A DNA stretch of 64,000 bases from Euwallacea fornicatus (taxonomy: Eukaryota > Arthropoda > Insecta > Coleoptera > Curculionidae), in the NCBI RefSeq assembly GCF_040115645.1, contig NC_089569.1:2480001-2544000 (forward strand), in the 5' to 3' direction. Below the pieces are notes generated by a model. The model did not search any database. It saw nothing but the letters and a program-made list of their open reading frames with translations, and had not been told where the DNA came from. Below are positions 37,136 through 50,200 of this stretch, in pieces. Each line of letters begins with the position of its first letter. The stretch's first letter is position 1. Position numbers and translations under genes: made by a program.

Positions 37136-38040
37136 ATCCAGAGGAAGATTGCTGGAACTACAAGTTTCGAACCAGATTCATTTTTCGAAGATTGGGGAAC
37201 ATGTTGTTAAACATTAGACTTAAACATTTTTGCCCAATAGTTTTAAGTTGTGTGTTGGTGTGGGAGTATCCGAATTATCAACTGCAGTATGAGAACGTGT
37301 CAACATAATTATGTGAGAGTTTCACATTGCAAGAGATTTCTGAAGCCTCGATTGAAGTTGAAACGCCCAAAAATTCTAAAGAGTACAATTGCTTTCCCGA
37401 AATATTTTGTGTTTCAGATCCAACCTCATTTCATTAATTTTCAATTACAACTAAATCATTTATAGAACCAAATTTCCAATCATGAATGCCTCAATACCTA
37501 AATTTATACCTGTATCGATATCTGTACTAATCAGACGCAAAAACGTATTTGACTTTCCCTTTATTGCGTCAAATTTGCAAAGAACTGTAACCAAAGCGCA
37601 GCTAAACACATTTTTTCTAGTAACTCAACAATGAAGTATTTTTTTGCAATTTGTGCAAACACAGAAAGCATTTGCCACCCAAAAAAACACACTTACAAGT
37701 AACAATCCAAAACATATCCATGGGGCCTAAACGGGCCAATCCACACATGATTAGGAACAGAACACTGATAGCCAACAGTAAGTGAAATCACTGAAAAGCT
37801 CCTCCTAATGGCATTCCAAAGTTATGCGCCACTTTCTCACCACCGTTCAGCAACCCCCAATAATCCTCATCGTTCCGGCCGCGACACTCCTAATCAGAAG
37901 AACAATCCGCACACATTAACGAGCGCGAAAGCTCATCATTCCTCACACCAGCTCTAAGATCCGTGCTCATAAAGCTTCGAGCTTGAAAAAGCTCCCGGAA
38001 GATGCGAAATTTGCAAGAAGCCTACGAAAGTCGCACAGTC
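37136..38040. other. Intergenic DNA upstream of the 38-kb GC-rich block
   Basis: AT-rich until about 37840, then richer in CpG as it approaches the TATA box at 38048. No gene was recognised. Confidence 0.4.
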
Positions 38041-38047
38041 CGGGTAA

Positions 38048-38056
38048 TATAAAAAG
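38048..38056 (+). promoter_or_regulatory. Candidate TATA box
   Basis: TATAAAAAG is flanked by GC-rich sequence (CCGGGTAA before, CGTCCGG after) at the edge of a CpG-rich block of about 350 bp in otherwise AT-rich DNA. A transcription start about 30 bp downstream would precede the candidate signal-peptide exon at 38175. Upstream ATG codons (for example at 38126) weaken the case. Confidence 0.4.
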
Positions 38057-38174
38057 CGTCCGGAAATGATGAAAAGAGACCCGCCCGGAATCGAAAGCTC
38101 CGCTCCGGCGACGGAAAAGCTCTGCATGGGACTGATGTCTCTTCACGTGCAGGCTCCGGTACGCCGGATCCCGA

Positions 38175-38261
38175 ATGGGGCCGAAGGGGCCTCGGGCCTT
38201 CGCTCGACATCACCTGTTATTGCTGTTCTTGGAGGCACTGCTGCTGATGCTTGTGCTGCTG
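38175..38261 (+). CDS. Candidate first exon encoding a signal peptide
   Basis: From an ATG at 38175 the frame reads MGPKGPRAFARHH and then a run of hydrophobic residues, LLLLFLEALLLMLVLL. It has the shape of a classical secretion signal: basic n-region, 16-residue hydrophobic core. A GT donor (CTG|GTAGAA, weak by consensus) follows at 38262 in phase 0. Without splicing, the frame stops seven codons later. It lies 120 bp downstream of a TATA box in a CpG-rich block. The Leu run is partly due to CTG triplets, so chance is possible. Another frame is open over the same DNA (38066-38419). A downstream exon with matching phase may be 57245-57377. Confidence 0.4.
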
Positions 38262-41200
38262 GTAGAAAGGCCTTTTCAGCAATAAAAACAGACAGAACTA
38301 GACCGGAATGTGTCAAAAGTTCACATGAACATTGTTATTGGTTTTTTCAAGACGAAAAGTCACATGACAATGAGACGCAACAGGCATTAAAGTGTCACTT
38401 TCACTGCTTAAGGAATTAAGCTAAAATTTTTGTACGCGAAGAGGCAAATGTTGATAAATACACATATACGTATAAGTCGAGTAGTAATGCAGCTGCATAA
38501 TGACTTTCCCTCCGTCCAGAAGTTCTGGATAAAAGATAATATTTGTTGAATTTTGCATAAACGAAGCAGAGACAGGTTCGAAGGCATGTAATCTGCAAAA
38601 AATCAAATTTAGAAAAATTCGGACGTCGAGTGATTAACTGCCTGCGTGACCGGCCGAGCGAACGACCTACACGGACAAACCGATTAAGTGACCGATTCAT
38701 GGCAGTGGCACAAAAATGTCCTCTACCATCTATTGGGGGTTTTACATGTCTTTTTCTGTTGGCAGAAGAAACAAGCAAAAGATCTCTACTAATTTTCAAA
38801 AGGTTTTCGGTGGCTCTAAACATCTTCCACGTGTCTTTAATATGCTTTCGAGAATTGGCGAATGTAGAGAAATGGCTCATGAATTTTCAAGGCCGAGTTG
38901 AAAATCCCTTATCGGGATATCGGAATTCCCGAGATCCTCCTGCAACATGAAAAGAATTAAATGATCTCTTTCAAGTCCGATTTTTATATATATCTAATAA
39001 TATTGTTTCGATAGTCTAAACAAATTAGAACCTTTTTCAAAATGTTCTCACTAATTATAGGAGACATCAAAACTACATTGGAGACGTCTTATGATGGTCC
39101 TTGAAGATCCTAAAATTCTCTAGCGATATTCAGAAACCTTTCTACGATCTCAAAACTTTTCAGGATGTCCTTAAAGTTATTTTGCGTAGGCATCAATTTG
39201 GAGGATTGTTTTTGAACAATTCATAATATTTTAGGGCTAAGCTAGAAATGTTTAAATCCGGTATAGTACTGACAATTAATTCATCAATTGATTCATGAAG
39301 TCACTTCATGAATTAATACACGTACGTAAAATTCCTTTCACAATAGCAATTTTGGCATTGATTAATTCATAAAATAATTTGTAAATTTATTCACAAATTA
39401 GAATAAGTTTTAATTTTCGTCAATTTTTCTGTGAATTCAGGGCTGCCGGTATGTATTTCCCTCTCATTGTTTGCGTGTACAAAGTTGTTCGTTTACAAAA
39501 CCCTTTTTTATTATTTTTTAAAAATTTAGCCCTTAAAGAAATAAATGAAGGGCAGCAAAATCACATTAAAAATAAAAGATTTCATAGTTAGATAGGACAT
39601 ATACCAGAATGCCGTTGAGAATGGTCACAAAATTAAATGGAACAATTCTTGCATCATTACCATAGAACCGTTATCAAAGAAGCGGAAAATCAAAGAAAGC
39701 GCATATGTTTTGCGTAATGAAAACTTATGTGTGGCTTCTTAGTTCACACATTCTACATCTTCATATTCTCTTAATTTTCGTTTTTATAACAATTTTTCCT
39801 AGTGCTGAAGAGGGTGACACATTTCTCGCCGCAACGTTAACAAGGGTTTTTTGTCCGAGCTCCTGGTAAAGGGCGACAGTTATTCTCCGTCAGTTTTAAC
39901 TAAGAATAGTGTGTAATTGCAGCAATGATAAAATCATTTTTAGAGGAAACTCTTTAACCTGAGGAAATCTTTGATGGTATTCTTTTAGCGGAGAAGGTTT
40001 TTAGTTCGAAAAAGAAGTAGATGTAGATCAAAATGCGTCCAATGTTCACTTCAAAGTAATTGGTTAACGAGGTGAAATTAAAAAATTAGAACGCTGGAAA
40101 AGGGGAGTTCGAGTTATGACATGTCCAAGCTCATAAATTTTCTGCAAGGCATAGTGGCTAAACAACTGTAGAGTATTAAGGACAGGTCGTGCAAGTTAAT
40201 ATTAACCAGAGAATTCCGGAAAACCGAACCAAATATGGTAAGACGGGAACGAAAACATGTCTGAAACATAACCACTAAAAAAAAACGATTGAAATCAAGG
40301 CTACACTCCCAATAGGGCAAAGGAGAAGCAGAAGATGTTCAAAAAATTTCAAGTAACTTCATGCATAATTTGATACTGCTGATACTGAAATTGGACGTTC
40401 TCTCTATTTCGATTTTGCTTTATCTACTTAATCAATGAAAACAGGACTCTTGAGTTCTCTGACTGCCGATAAGTCCGGAAAACTTTGCCTACTACATAAT
40501 TTCCATGGATATGCTGAAATCGAAACAGAAAGTTGACTAATTCCTCCGTGTCCCCGGACAACCTCCGTGTCCTGTCGATAAAATTAACGGGATTCCGGTA
40601 TATCTTCCCTAAGCACGAAAAAGCCTCTATTACCTTTTAGCCATATTCTCAGGATCGTTTACGTATTTTCATCCTCCACTAATTACTTTCTATGAATCAT
40701 TTATTCCGTTGCAACCGCTCGAGCTTCTTAAGACCAATTGACTCACGTCCCATATAACCGGGTTACGTTTTAAAATTTAATTGTTCCGTTCCACCTGCCG
40801 GTCTGACGGCTGTTCCCAACGAAATTACAGGTGCCTCGAAGGGCCCAACAAGTCCAAAAGAACTTTTTTGAATGTGGTTTCTTTTCGAACACATGCTCCT
40901 CTTGATTACCGATTTCTTTCATTGGAAGTCTGGTCAATCACACCATCTATATAGATGTCAGTACGGTGAAGAAGGGAAATTTCCGCCTCTGCCCGACACG
41001 GGCAACATTTCTAACACATGGGCAAACAAACCCGATGGTGTTTCAAAACTTATCCGTCACCTCATTTGCAATAAATCTTCACCATCATGGGCCCCCACGC
41101 GCTATTGGTCAAAGGCAGGTGGGCTGGCCACTACCATGCGTTTCAATGCCTGAAATGTCAATAGGTTCACTGCACTTTCTCGACTACATGATCATGAGGG

Positions 41201-42500
41201 CTAATTTTACGTAATTACTTGCCATGAAATTGGTCTGGTTCTTATTGGACTTACCAGTGAGGCAATCTGCATGTAGGCGAAGTTGAGATGATAATCTTCA
41301 ATAAGCTGAGAGCAAATTAACACTCTAAACCCATTATTTGTTGGCACTAATCGTATTAGTGTTGGCACAATTATGAAGAACTTTCTTGGGGGCTTTATTT
41401 CGGTGTAGGTAGTATTGAAAAACAGATGTTACGGCCATATGTTGGCAGGTGCAACCACCACCTTACTGAAAGAAACGTTCCTTTGGGTCGAGAGGCATGT
41501 GGTTCGTGGCATAAGCAAATTGTTATTTTTGTCGTACAAAGTTGTAAATGTCTTAAATCCGCCGCTTTTCAGAATTTAGTTCAAAAGTATCTTAAATAAA
41601 ATTTTTAATATTTTCTAGAAGATAGAATTCAGCTATAAATAGCTATCCGGAAACGCTCAAGCCTTCTATCTAATGAGTTGTTCAATTAAAGCCTTATTGC
41701 CAGTTCCTAACCAGTCTTATATTTCCCGTTAGCCATCAACGAGATTTCTTCTTGTGCCATGTTAATGGATTAGGTGTGCAAAAAGTCTTCATTTATTAAC
41801 ATCAAAAATGACCTACACGTTCAATTTCTCATAGATAATATGTGTCTTCAGTTTGATAATATGGAGTGTTTAAGTGCAGGCATGAATCTCGCAAACGGGA
41901 AAAACGTAAAAGCTTGAATATATGCGCAGTTTTTCTCTGCATCTTTCACGGTTTTCGAGATCCCAACGATGTTTCTCGATCTCGAAATACGCTGCATAGC
42001 ATTTGACGTCATCGACCTCCTCAGGCAACACATTTTCGGGACAATTTATGCTGTCACAAACAACTGTGGTAATAAAGCGCTAATTTTTACATCTAAAGAG
42101 GACGTTCCTCCATTAGGTTCGAATAACACCAGCACATAATTGATAAAATAAAGCACATTTGAGCCATTAAAACGTTATTTGATACTTTCATTGCTTTGAT
42201 ATTCTAAAACTCATCGATGAATATTTAGCATCGAAATTTAAAAGGATAAATTCGAAATGGGTACCTGCATCCGCTTGCACCTGCTCTTGGGGCCACCTTT
42301 CGCTGCTCTGGTTTGGTACCAGTACCAATTCCACCGCAGTAAAAATTTCTGTGTGTTTTTAGGCAATTCAAAACAGGAAAAACAAGTTTATCGTATTCAG
42401 AGAACAAGCAGTATCAAAACGGATCAGTCAGGGTTGTCAATCATCCTAAACGTAATCTAGAAATTACAGCAATTAAGTTGTTCTTAATTGGGCAAGGAAT
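38262..42500. other. Intronic/intergenic DNA, no gene recognised
   Basis: It contains an antisense 154-codon frame (38416-38880) without known motifs. A small near-palindrome lies at about 39290-39315 (ATTCATGAAGTCACTTCATGAAT). A GC-richer patch at 40950-41180 has no recognisable protein. No TIR elements were found. Confidence 0.35.
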
Positions 42501-44579
42501 TATAGGGCCTGTTAAGGCGAAAAAACTGGAAAAAATGAATATATAAATATGGATTGCAACGAAATTTGGTGCATAATATCTCTTTTTCTTGGGGCACATT
42601 CGACGGGGGGTAATTATTCTAAAATCATCAGGGTAGTGGTCAATTGCTAGTGGGTCGAATGTTAAGTATACCAAATTTTGTTTGCTCATAAATACGTTTG
42701 TTTCTTTTTAACGAAATTTCCGGTCTGCGGCTCGAAGCTTTTTCTCATATGGAATTTCGATCTAGAGTTTGAATCAGACGGAAAAAAAAATTTCATTTCG
42801 TTTTCTGGAAAACAAACTACAGCAAATATTATGCCATTGTTGTGTAATTGACACAAACACCGTCACTAGCTCAGCTCATTATTGACAATGTCATTGAACG
42901 CGTAGCCTTCAGAAGGGAATAAAAGCACAAATTTCAATAAACAATTAATTTAATAAGTGCTCAACATGACCACCGCGTTCTCGAATACAGATTTTCACGC
43001 GTCGAAGAAAATGAAATCTCATTCTTCCCAACATCATTAGATCATTGCGCATTCCAACAGCTCCTTGCAAAATGCGATATCCTAGGTGGTCTTCATTTTG
43101 AATAGAAACCGCATATACAAGGGATTTTAGCGTACCCCAAAAGGAAAAATTACAGAGAGTTAAATCTGACGATCTAGGTTTTCATTGAAGAGGCATCATT
43201 CCTTCCATCTATCCAACCTTCTGGAAATTACTCCTGGAAATAATGCTTCACGTTTAATCCAAAATGTGAAGGAGCCTCATCTTGGTAAAACCACATTTCG
43301 AGTCGAACTTCAAGGGGTATTCCTTTAGAAAACTCATGCAAATCGTTTTGGCGAAATTGAAGGTAATTAATGGCGTTAAGAGCATGAGACAAAAAGCATG
43401 GATTAACTAAATAATGTCCTATAACACTGATCCAAACATTTACCCGGATCTCTCGCTGTTAATACCTAATAGCAGTAGCATGAGGATTTTCTTCAGCATA
43501 GACATGCTCATTATGTAAATTCAAAACACTCGTTCGAGTGAAGAAAGATTTATCCGTAAATAAAATTTTATTAACAAAACGGGGATCGCGCCGTTGATCA
43601 TTCTTTATGGGTCGACCAAAATTGAAGCGGAGCGGATAGTCGGCTTCTCCAATATCTTGAACAGATTGAAGATGAAATAGAGCGATTGATTCTTCTCTTA
43701 TCGTTGCATGGACCGATGTATTTAGAATGTTAAGTTGAAGTCTTAGTTTTCTTGTACTTCTACGAACGTTCTGTTCCAGATTTTCAAAAAGTCCTTCCCC
43801 CCGTGCCACCGTTTGGCGCTCACATAGATCGCGTTGACCAGTAAAGCTGTCAATCTCTCGGACATTTCCCTCCAGTCGCACACAAATTTTCCATTTTCCA
43901 AATCTTTCCGCATAGACTTTCCCATTATTACGATAATTGCTATGGCAAAATCCTAGTGTGAATAACATATCTGTTTTCTTCCTAAACGCATGCATTTTTG
44001 AATACTTACCTAAAATTCGTCAAATCTAATAGAATATGACGGATATGCCTTCACCGACGATCTCAACAATGAGCTGAATTGGTGACGGAGTTCTTATCAA
44101 TTATTCAACAATGACATCACATTCATTGTAGCGCGTTTTTCAGAAATCGACATAAAAATAACATATTTTTTAGTCTAATTGAGACTTCAGGTTACAAATC
44201 AATAAGAGATAAAAAGAAAGTTGCGTAATAGACCATAAATTTTATTTTAAATATCAACGGTTTTTATGAGGGAATAAAAACACATTCTGGCACATTTAAC
44301 ATTCGATCTTCTAGCAATTGACCCCTACCCCTGATGGTTTTAGAATAATAACTTCCGTCGAATGTGCCCTGGGAAGCAGAAAGATTATATATCAAATTTC
44401 GTTGCAATCCATATAGCCGTTTTCGACCTATCTGCAAAACATAAAAAAGTTGGACTTTAAGAGGTTGTGTCTTCAAAAGGAGACATTTTCGCAAATAACT
44501 CTATCAGCATGAACCGATATATCTCTGACCAATGAGTATATGGTCAAGCATTAACCACTTCATTCTGGAACACCCTGCA
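42501..44579 (-). mobile_element. Tc1/mariner-like transposon, degenerate
   Basis: An inverted block of about 190 bp lies at 42510-42690 and 44295-44470. It includes TTAACATTCGA...AGCAATTGACC and TCGAATGTGCCC, and the AAATTTCGTTGCAATCCATAT segments at 42552 and 44392. A second inverted block follows inside (CCGTCACTAGCTCAGCTCATT at about 42858, inverted at about 44070). The right end is ...GAACACCCTGCA; the left end appears truncated near TATAGGGCCTGTT. The minus strand between carries a broken transposase. Confidence 0.8.
42943..43995 (-). pseudogene. Tc1/mariner transposase, broken late
   Basis: The 178-codon open part (43459-43995) starts MHAFRKKTDMLFTLGFCHSN. It contains the N-terminal HTH-like region, LQLNILNTSVHATIREE, and the first catalytic Asp in KILFTDKSFFTR (family TDES). 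After a frameshift it continues NVWISVIGHYLV, then GIPLEVRLEMWFYQDEAPSHF, whose Asp (QDEAPSH) is the second catalytic residue. In the segment aligned with LTPLDFFLWG the third catalytic Asp is a TAA stop (FNSL-stop-FFLLG). The C-terminus continues in another frame (YRILQGAVGMRNDLMMLG... to GGHVEHLLN). It is clearly inactive. Confidence 0.9.
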
Positions 44580-45344
44580 TTAGAAATCATAAAACAATAC
44601 TGATCGGTAATAATTCACAGCTTATGGGGAATCCCGTTAAGCTCTCCAGATTAAGCAATGATTTCGAAATTGGCATTAGCTTCGCCTATAAGTGTATCAC
44701 TCCCATTTTTACATATTCCGATTATAAACATTAAAACGGTACTTTGTAATGTCCATATTTCCTATGGGACCGGTGTTTTAATCGTGTCTGCACCAGACCA
44801 CCTATGGGCGGAATTTATTAAATCATGTTAAGAGTAATGATGTGAAATCGCGTAATTACGATTTAGAATTATATCTTGTGTCATTTGCCTGCATTCACCC
44901 GTTCAAGGAATATAATTAGATCTCGTTGCAATATATGGGAATGGAGGATATTTTTCACTGAGGTCTGTGTTAGAGAAATTATGACAAACACGAAATCATT
45001 TTGTGTGCTCGGGACTCACGCGAAAATGAAAACGGTCCAGAAATTCTTCCGTGCAAAGATCTCTTTGAGGCCTGCTAATGCTGAAGGAATAAGAGATAGT
45101 CACAGGGAGACATTTGTTACAAATGACCCCTTGACGATAACGGTTTATAAAAGATATATGAGGTGTTCTATTAGAGAAAATTGAGGTTTTGATGTTGGCT
45201 AGGTGTAAATACTAAGATGCCAGTTTTTTAAACATCCGTATGCAAGCTTATTTTGAGATTAGGAAATAATAAAAGATTATTGAGGAGTATATTAAAAATG
45301 ATCCCCCTGGTGTTTTAATTATAATTTCTAGAAGCCCGAATATA
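44580..45344. other. Intergenic/intronic DNA, no gene recognised
   Basis: AT-rich. A 102-codon plus-strand frame (44876-45184) shows no domain or splice evidence. Confidence 0.4.
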
Positions 45345-45862
45345 TATCGGGTGCCTAAGCGAACCCTGGACATAAAAGATTAACATGGGAAATTGGATTT
45401 TACTTTTTTGCCTCTTCACGGATTATCCAATTGAAACACTTTTACGTGGAAATTATAACACTAAACACCGGCCGTAATTCCGCAATATTTTCGATCTTCG
45501 ATTTGGGGCCGTTTTGGTTCAAAACGCCTACAAATTTCAAAAATTTAAATGTCCCGCGCAATCGCTTGTGGCCACGATTAGTAAGAGTCGAGACACTGCG
45601 TTTGTTTAATTCTGACCTCGTCTCCCACCAATCGTGGCTTGGAAGGGTTACGCGGGACATTTAAATTTTTGAAATTTGCAGGCGTTCTGAGCCAAAACGG
45701 CGCCAATTCGAAGACTGAAAATATTGCGGAATGATGGCTGCAGTTTAGTACCATGACTTTAATGTAAAAGTTCTTCAATTGAATAATCCGTGCAGGGGCA
45801 GAAAAATAAAACTCGATTTCCCACGTTAATTTTCTATGTCCAGGATTCACCTAGATACTCGG
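45345..45862. mobile_element. Foldback (hairpin) element, about 0.5 kb
   Basis: The two arms (about 45345-45585 and 45620-45862) are inverted copies around a loop of a few tens of bases. The matched blocks include CCTGGACATAAAA/TTCTATGTCCAGG, ATTGGATTTTAC, GCAATATTTTC and GGGACATTTAAATTTTTGAA. It could form a long single hairpin. It has no coding; frames on both strands merely mirror each other. Confidence 0.75.
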
Positions 45863-46569
45863 TACAAAGTATCTAGGTCTAGGCAGTGGTATGACCAGAA
45901 CTGTAAAGTGGACGACTTTTCAAAGCCATCGATTAGAGTTTCTAACAGTTGAAAAAGTAAAGAAGAAGAAAGTGTTTCCCTATTCAAAAAGTCAAGTTTT
46001 AGGTGGCGAACGCTAAAGTGGCTTATTTAAATTTTTTTCCGTGTAAAGCTGTTTTAAGTGTCACAAGTCCCTACTATTAGAAAAGAGCTAAAAATCCATA
46101 TTTACAAGACAACACACCGCATTCCTCCATACACCGTTTCTTAGATACTTTTGCCTTTCAAGTGCTCTCCAGATATTTTAACAATACACTAACAAACACA
46201 ACATGATGTGATGCATATAAGGGACAACTAAACGGCCCATTGACACCTTTATGGTTGCAAACACGATACGAAACACCAGCTAGGGGTACAGTAAACAAAA
46301 GGTCTCACTATTAAATGTATAATAGAGCGGCGTATCGTAATATTTGGAGTAAAAATAAACCAGATACGAAGCTGGGGGCTGCAGACAAGCAGCAGGAGAT
46401 TAACGAAATATTGTGTTACAACATTGAAGCTGGAATTTACATGTGTTCGTGTCACAAGCATCGCGACCCAGAAATTGCCGTCTGACAAGCCATTGTCGGA
46501 GCGGGCCGTATATGGAGACAGATTATAGTGATCGTTTAGGACCCATTTCACTAGGTGCAGTCCCTATTT
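45863..46569. other. Intergenic/intronic DNA, no gene recognised
   Basis: It begins with the small hairpin ACCTAGATAC/GTATCTAGGT at about 45849-45878, on the edge of the preceding element. No gene was recognised. Confidence 0.4.
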
Positions 46570-47240
46570 TTTACGATTAAATTTCGAAAAAAATTGAAGG
46601 TTGACGTTTCTCCAACCGTGAGTCACTATTGATGCCTGTTAGGTTTCTAAAAATATTGAAAGGTGACGTCTGTAGAATCGTCGATATCCCTAAAATCCGC
46701 CAGTGATATTCAAATTACGTAGAGATTATCGATATCGGAATTATATTATACGTGATGCTCCAGTGCAGGCGCCAATTTTCTCAAACGTTCTTGCCTCAGT
46801 TAGAGTTTCCTGGCAATTCTGAAATGATAAATATAAAAACTTGCAAGTGGAAAAAATTACGCCTACGCTCATGATGTTTATGTTACAATAATTAGGTAGT
46901 GCACAGGCGAAATTGTAAAAAAATATTTAACTTCTAACGCACCAGCGGCGGTGCGAAATGTCTAATATTGTGGAGTTGCGAACTGAGCAGTGAATCGTTA
47001 TACTTGAAAGTCTTTAATTGGGGAAAAATGTCACTTACGCCAATGATTCGTGCATTACAATAATTGAGGTCTCAATGTAGAATTGTTAAAGATATCCGCT
47101 GGATTCGTAACGCTTCAGCGGTGGCACCAACATTTTTTTATTCTATTTAGAGTTTATTGGCAAGTCTAAGACGTTAAATTTGAAATTTGGCAAGTAGAAG
47201 AAGAACACTGCAATGCCAATGATATTCCAGGCACAACTGG
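46570..47240. repeat. Degenerate tandem array, unit about 170 bp
   Basis: The motif CGCCAATGATRTTYRTGTTACAATAATTGAGG recurs in diverged form at 46699, 46867, 47039 and 47214, that is every 168-175 bp. A second feature of the unit is a CAGCGGYGGYRCC core (about 46761, 46944, 47114). A third is AGAGTTTMYTGGCAAKTCT (about 46802 and 47148). About three to four units are recognisable. The core resembles that of the 36-kb array, which has the same spacing. Confidence 0.65.
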
Positions 47241-50200
47241 AGTATCTGTGTCTGTGCAAATACACACGAATGTGATTTCTTAAGGGCTACTCCTGAATGG
47301 TCATCGGAAGGTTAGAAATCTTACTAAAATTTTTATAATAAAAAATAGACAATTTTGATTAGAAATCCTATTTGTTTTTCCACAAATTGGAGCAACACTG
47401 CAGAATTCTTAATTTGATAGCTCAAAAGAGCTATGCTCTTTATTAAAATATTGGAGATCCATGACGGTATTATTCCATTTCGCCAACGGTAATTCGCTTT
47501 TGAGCAAAAACAAGCCCGAACCGTAATTTATCCCAAGTACTGGAAACCGCATTAAAGCTCAAGTCTAATGTGCCATCGTGTGTCGCAATCGATTGGATAA
47601 CTCCACAATATAATCTGCCCTATTTGTGGTTTCCTTGCTTTCCAGCTTTGCCCTGAAGTTGTGTTTATATTCGCTGGGAGATCACGTACTGTGTGCTACC
47701 TCAATATATCTGGATTCTAATCCCCGTTTCAGATCATTTTATCGATATTTGTCACTATAGTTGGAAGGAGCATACAGAACAAAAAGTGAGACTTCCTCGA
47801 TAACAGTTTTTGTGGTCGTAAAAAAAGAACCCGATCCAACCTGCTTTTCTTTAGTTTAAATAGTCGAAGTTCTAGAAGTTTGCACGGATATGCTCTATAT
47901 TGAGAATTAAGTATACAAGTAACATAGTGAGTTTTCTATAGAAAACTTCAAATAATCACAAAAACACACCTGGATTTCCTATGCTAACAAAGTTATGCTC
48001 GGTTATTGTGCCATTTTAGACCGTGCAACTATTGAGATGGCGATGCATAATAGCGTATTATAGAACGAACATGTAATGCTGCTGATTTCTTTTCATTTAC
48101 TTTCGCTGTTTACTTCACTTACTGCACTCGCTTGCGACTCGTGCGCAAAGTTGTATACGATATTTTTCTAGGGTCACAGCAATTTCTGAAAAACGAAAGG
48201 GCTCAAATTGATTAAAACTTCAAAATTGATTGACCAAAATTGGCCCCGTCTTAACTTGCCTCCTTGCTTTGAGTGGTACGAACCGTGGGAAATAGTCTGA
48301 ATTTCTAATCGCGGCGCGCGCAACCCATACGCTTAGGAAAACTGAGGCTTTTTCAATCATTTTTTGCCGCAGAAAAAATGAGATTTTCCCTACGAAACCG
48401 CACCAAAAATTAATGACAAGCGCCATGACTGCAAAATTCATGACTGCAAAGCGGGAACTGGAAAATTTTTGATAAATTTTAAATCTGCCTGTTGGCAGTA
48501 AATTTGCTTTCCCGCCGTTGCCCAATGCAACTCCTTGGTGTCGTTTTAGATTTCCCCAGTAATTTAGGCCAACTCGTATTTAAAAGTAATCAAATTATTG
48601 CAAAATACAACTGAAACAACATTCCCAGGAGACATGGTGTTTTGTTCACATTCTTCTTAAGCCAACAATTCTTGCAAACCCAAACAAAACTGGCCGATGC
48701 TGTGATAAATGGTAGCGTGAGAAAACCGGGGCATATTGCGCGTTCATAAAACAAAACGGTCTGAATTATTGCGGCAATTCAACAAGAAAAATAACTTTTG
48801 TTTAAATTTGCATATAATAAAATAATGGGTATTATTGGAGCCGTGTTTGCGCTTTAATTAGTTCAAGTGTTAGTTTTTTGCCCAGAGGTTTATTTATGCG
48901 GAAGCAATCACTGCAGGCGATCCAACCGGATTAGGTTTATATAACTGTTTGCGCAGCCCCGACCTGTAATGAAAGGCGTTTTTAATTTAATATGACAAGT
49001 GACTGGTCATTTATCATATGGAAAGTTTCTCGTTAACTTCCAACCAAATACGAAAAGCAATATTTAAAACAAAAGTAACAACTATGCAGTCATTTTGATC
49101 CGGAATAGTTCGAGGAACGGGCGAGAGCTTGATATTAACGATTCCAGGTATCTAGCGTCTTATATAATTTAATTACGTGCTATATGACAGTCGTAAATGA
49201 AACATTCCTACCTAATGGGAAAAATAACTCCTAATTTCTTGCTCATTTGCCTTTCAGTTAATTAGCTGGAGCATCCGAAATGCAAATAGGAAAGGTAATT
49301 ATACGGGCATGCCTCGCATAAAATCATATTTACCTTCCACGGGGACGTTGGCTGGTACGATAAATGTTTCGCCACATTTTTACGTGTGTTGAGGGTAATA
49401 GTTGGGAATTTGTATTCATTTGATGCTCTAATGCTGGTGTCAGTGCAAAAATTTAATTAAAACTTAAAAAGATTCTCGGAGATCCTCCTCTCAAGCACAA
49501 TCTTCGTTGCTAAATACTCGATTGCTGACCTTTTTTAAAGTGGTTCCGGGCTGTTACTAGACGAACTTAAGAGAGATGGATATAGGGATTTCTGCAGACA
49601 AATTAACTTTAAAGAATAGCAAATGCAAAAAAAAACAAACAATAATAATCTACTGGGTGTTCAACATGGAGAACAAGAAGAATGTAGAGGTTTTGCGCCT
49701 CAAACGCATTAATTCGAAATTTTTTAGGGTTGTGTACATAAAAACAATATGATGCGAATTTCAAATTGGAAAGTAAATCTAGTTTCCGGTTATTCCGTTG
49801 ATTGTAATTGATTATTACAGATAGCTAGAGAGGCAAATTGAGTACAAATAGCCACAAAATAAAGCAGAAAATTGAATATATTAAGCAAAAAATAGATTTG
49901 GCTCTGGAATGAGTCAAAGCCAGCATATGAAATAAGTGAATAAAAGCTCAGCCATTGTTATACCGACCGACCGTAAAATCACTTTCTGCAGGTGCGTAAC
50001 TGCACCTGTTTCATCAATGTCCTTTCCCTAACTAAATTTCGCTTTCTTCGTATTCGCAGTACTTCTGCGTAGAACGCTAAATATTTCAAGTAAAAACTAT
50101 AGAAAAGAGTTAAAAAAAAATTTAATCGCTGAGACAGCTGTCGGCAAGTGTATTAGGGAAATTGTTCCTTGTCATTGAATCCTGCAGCAAAAAAATCAAG

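Noticed and set aside
38066..38419. 117-codon plus-strand frame over the CpG-rich block
   Set aside because: It overlaps the signal-peptide frame. Its own sequence looks like a shadow of GC-rich DNA, and its ATG lies upstream of the likely transcription start.
38416..38880. 154-codon minus-strand frame as a gene
   Set aside because: The composition is unremarkable, several overlapping frames are open on the other strand, and no motif or splice structure supports it.
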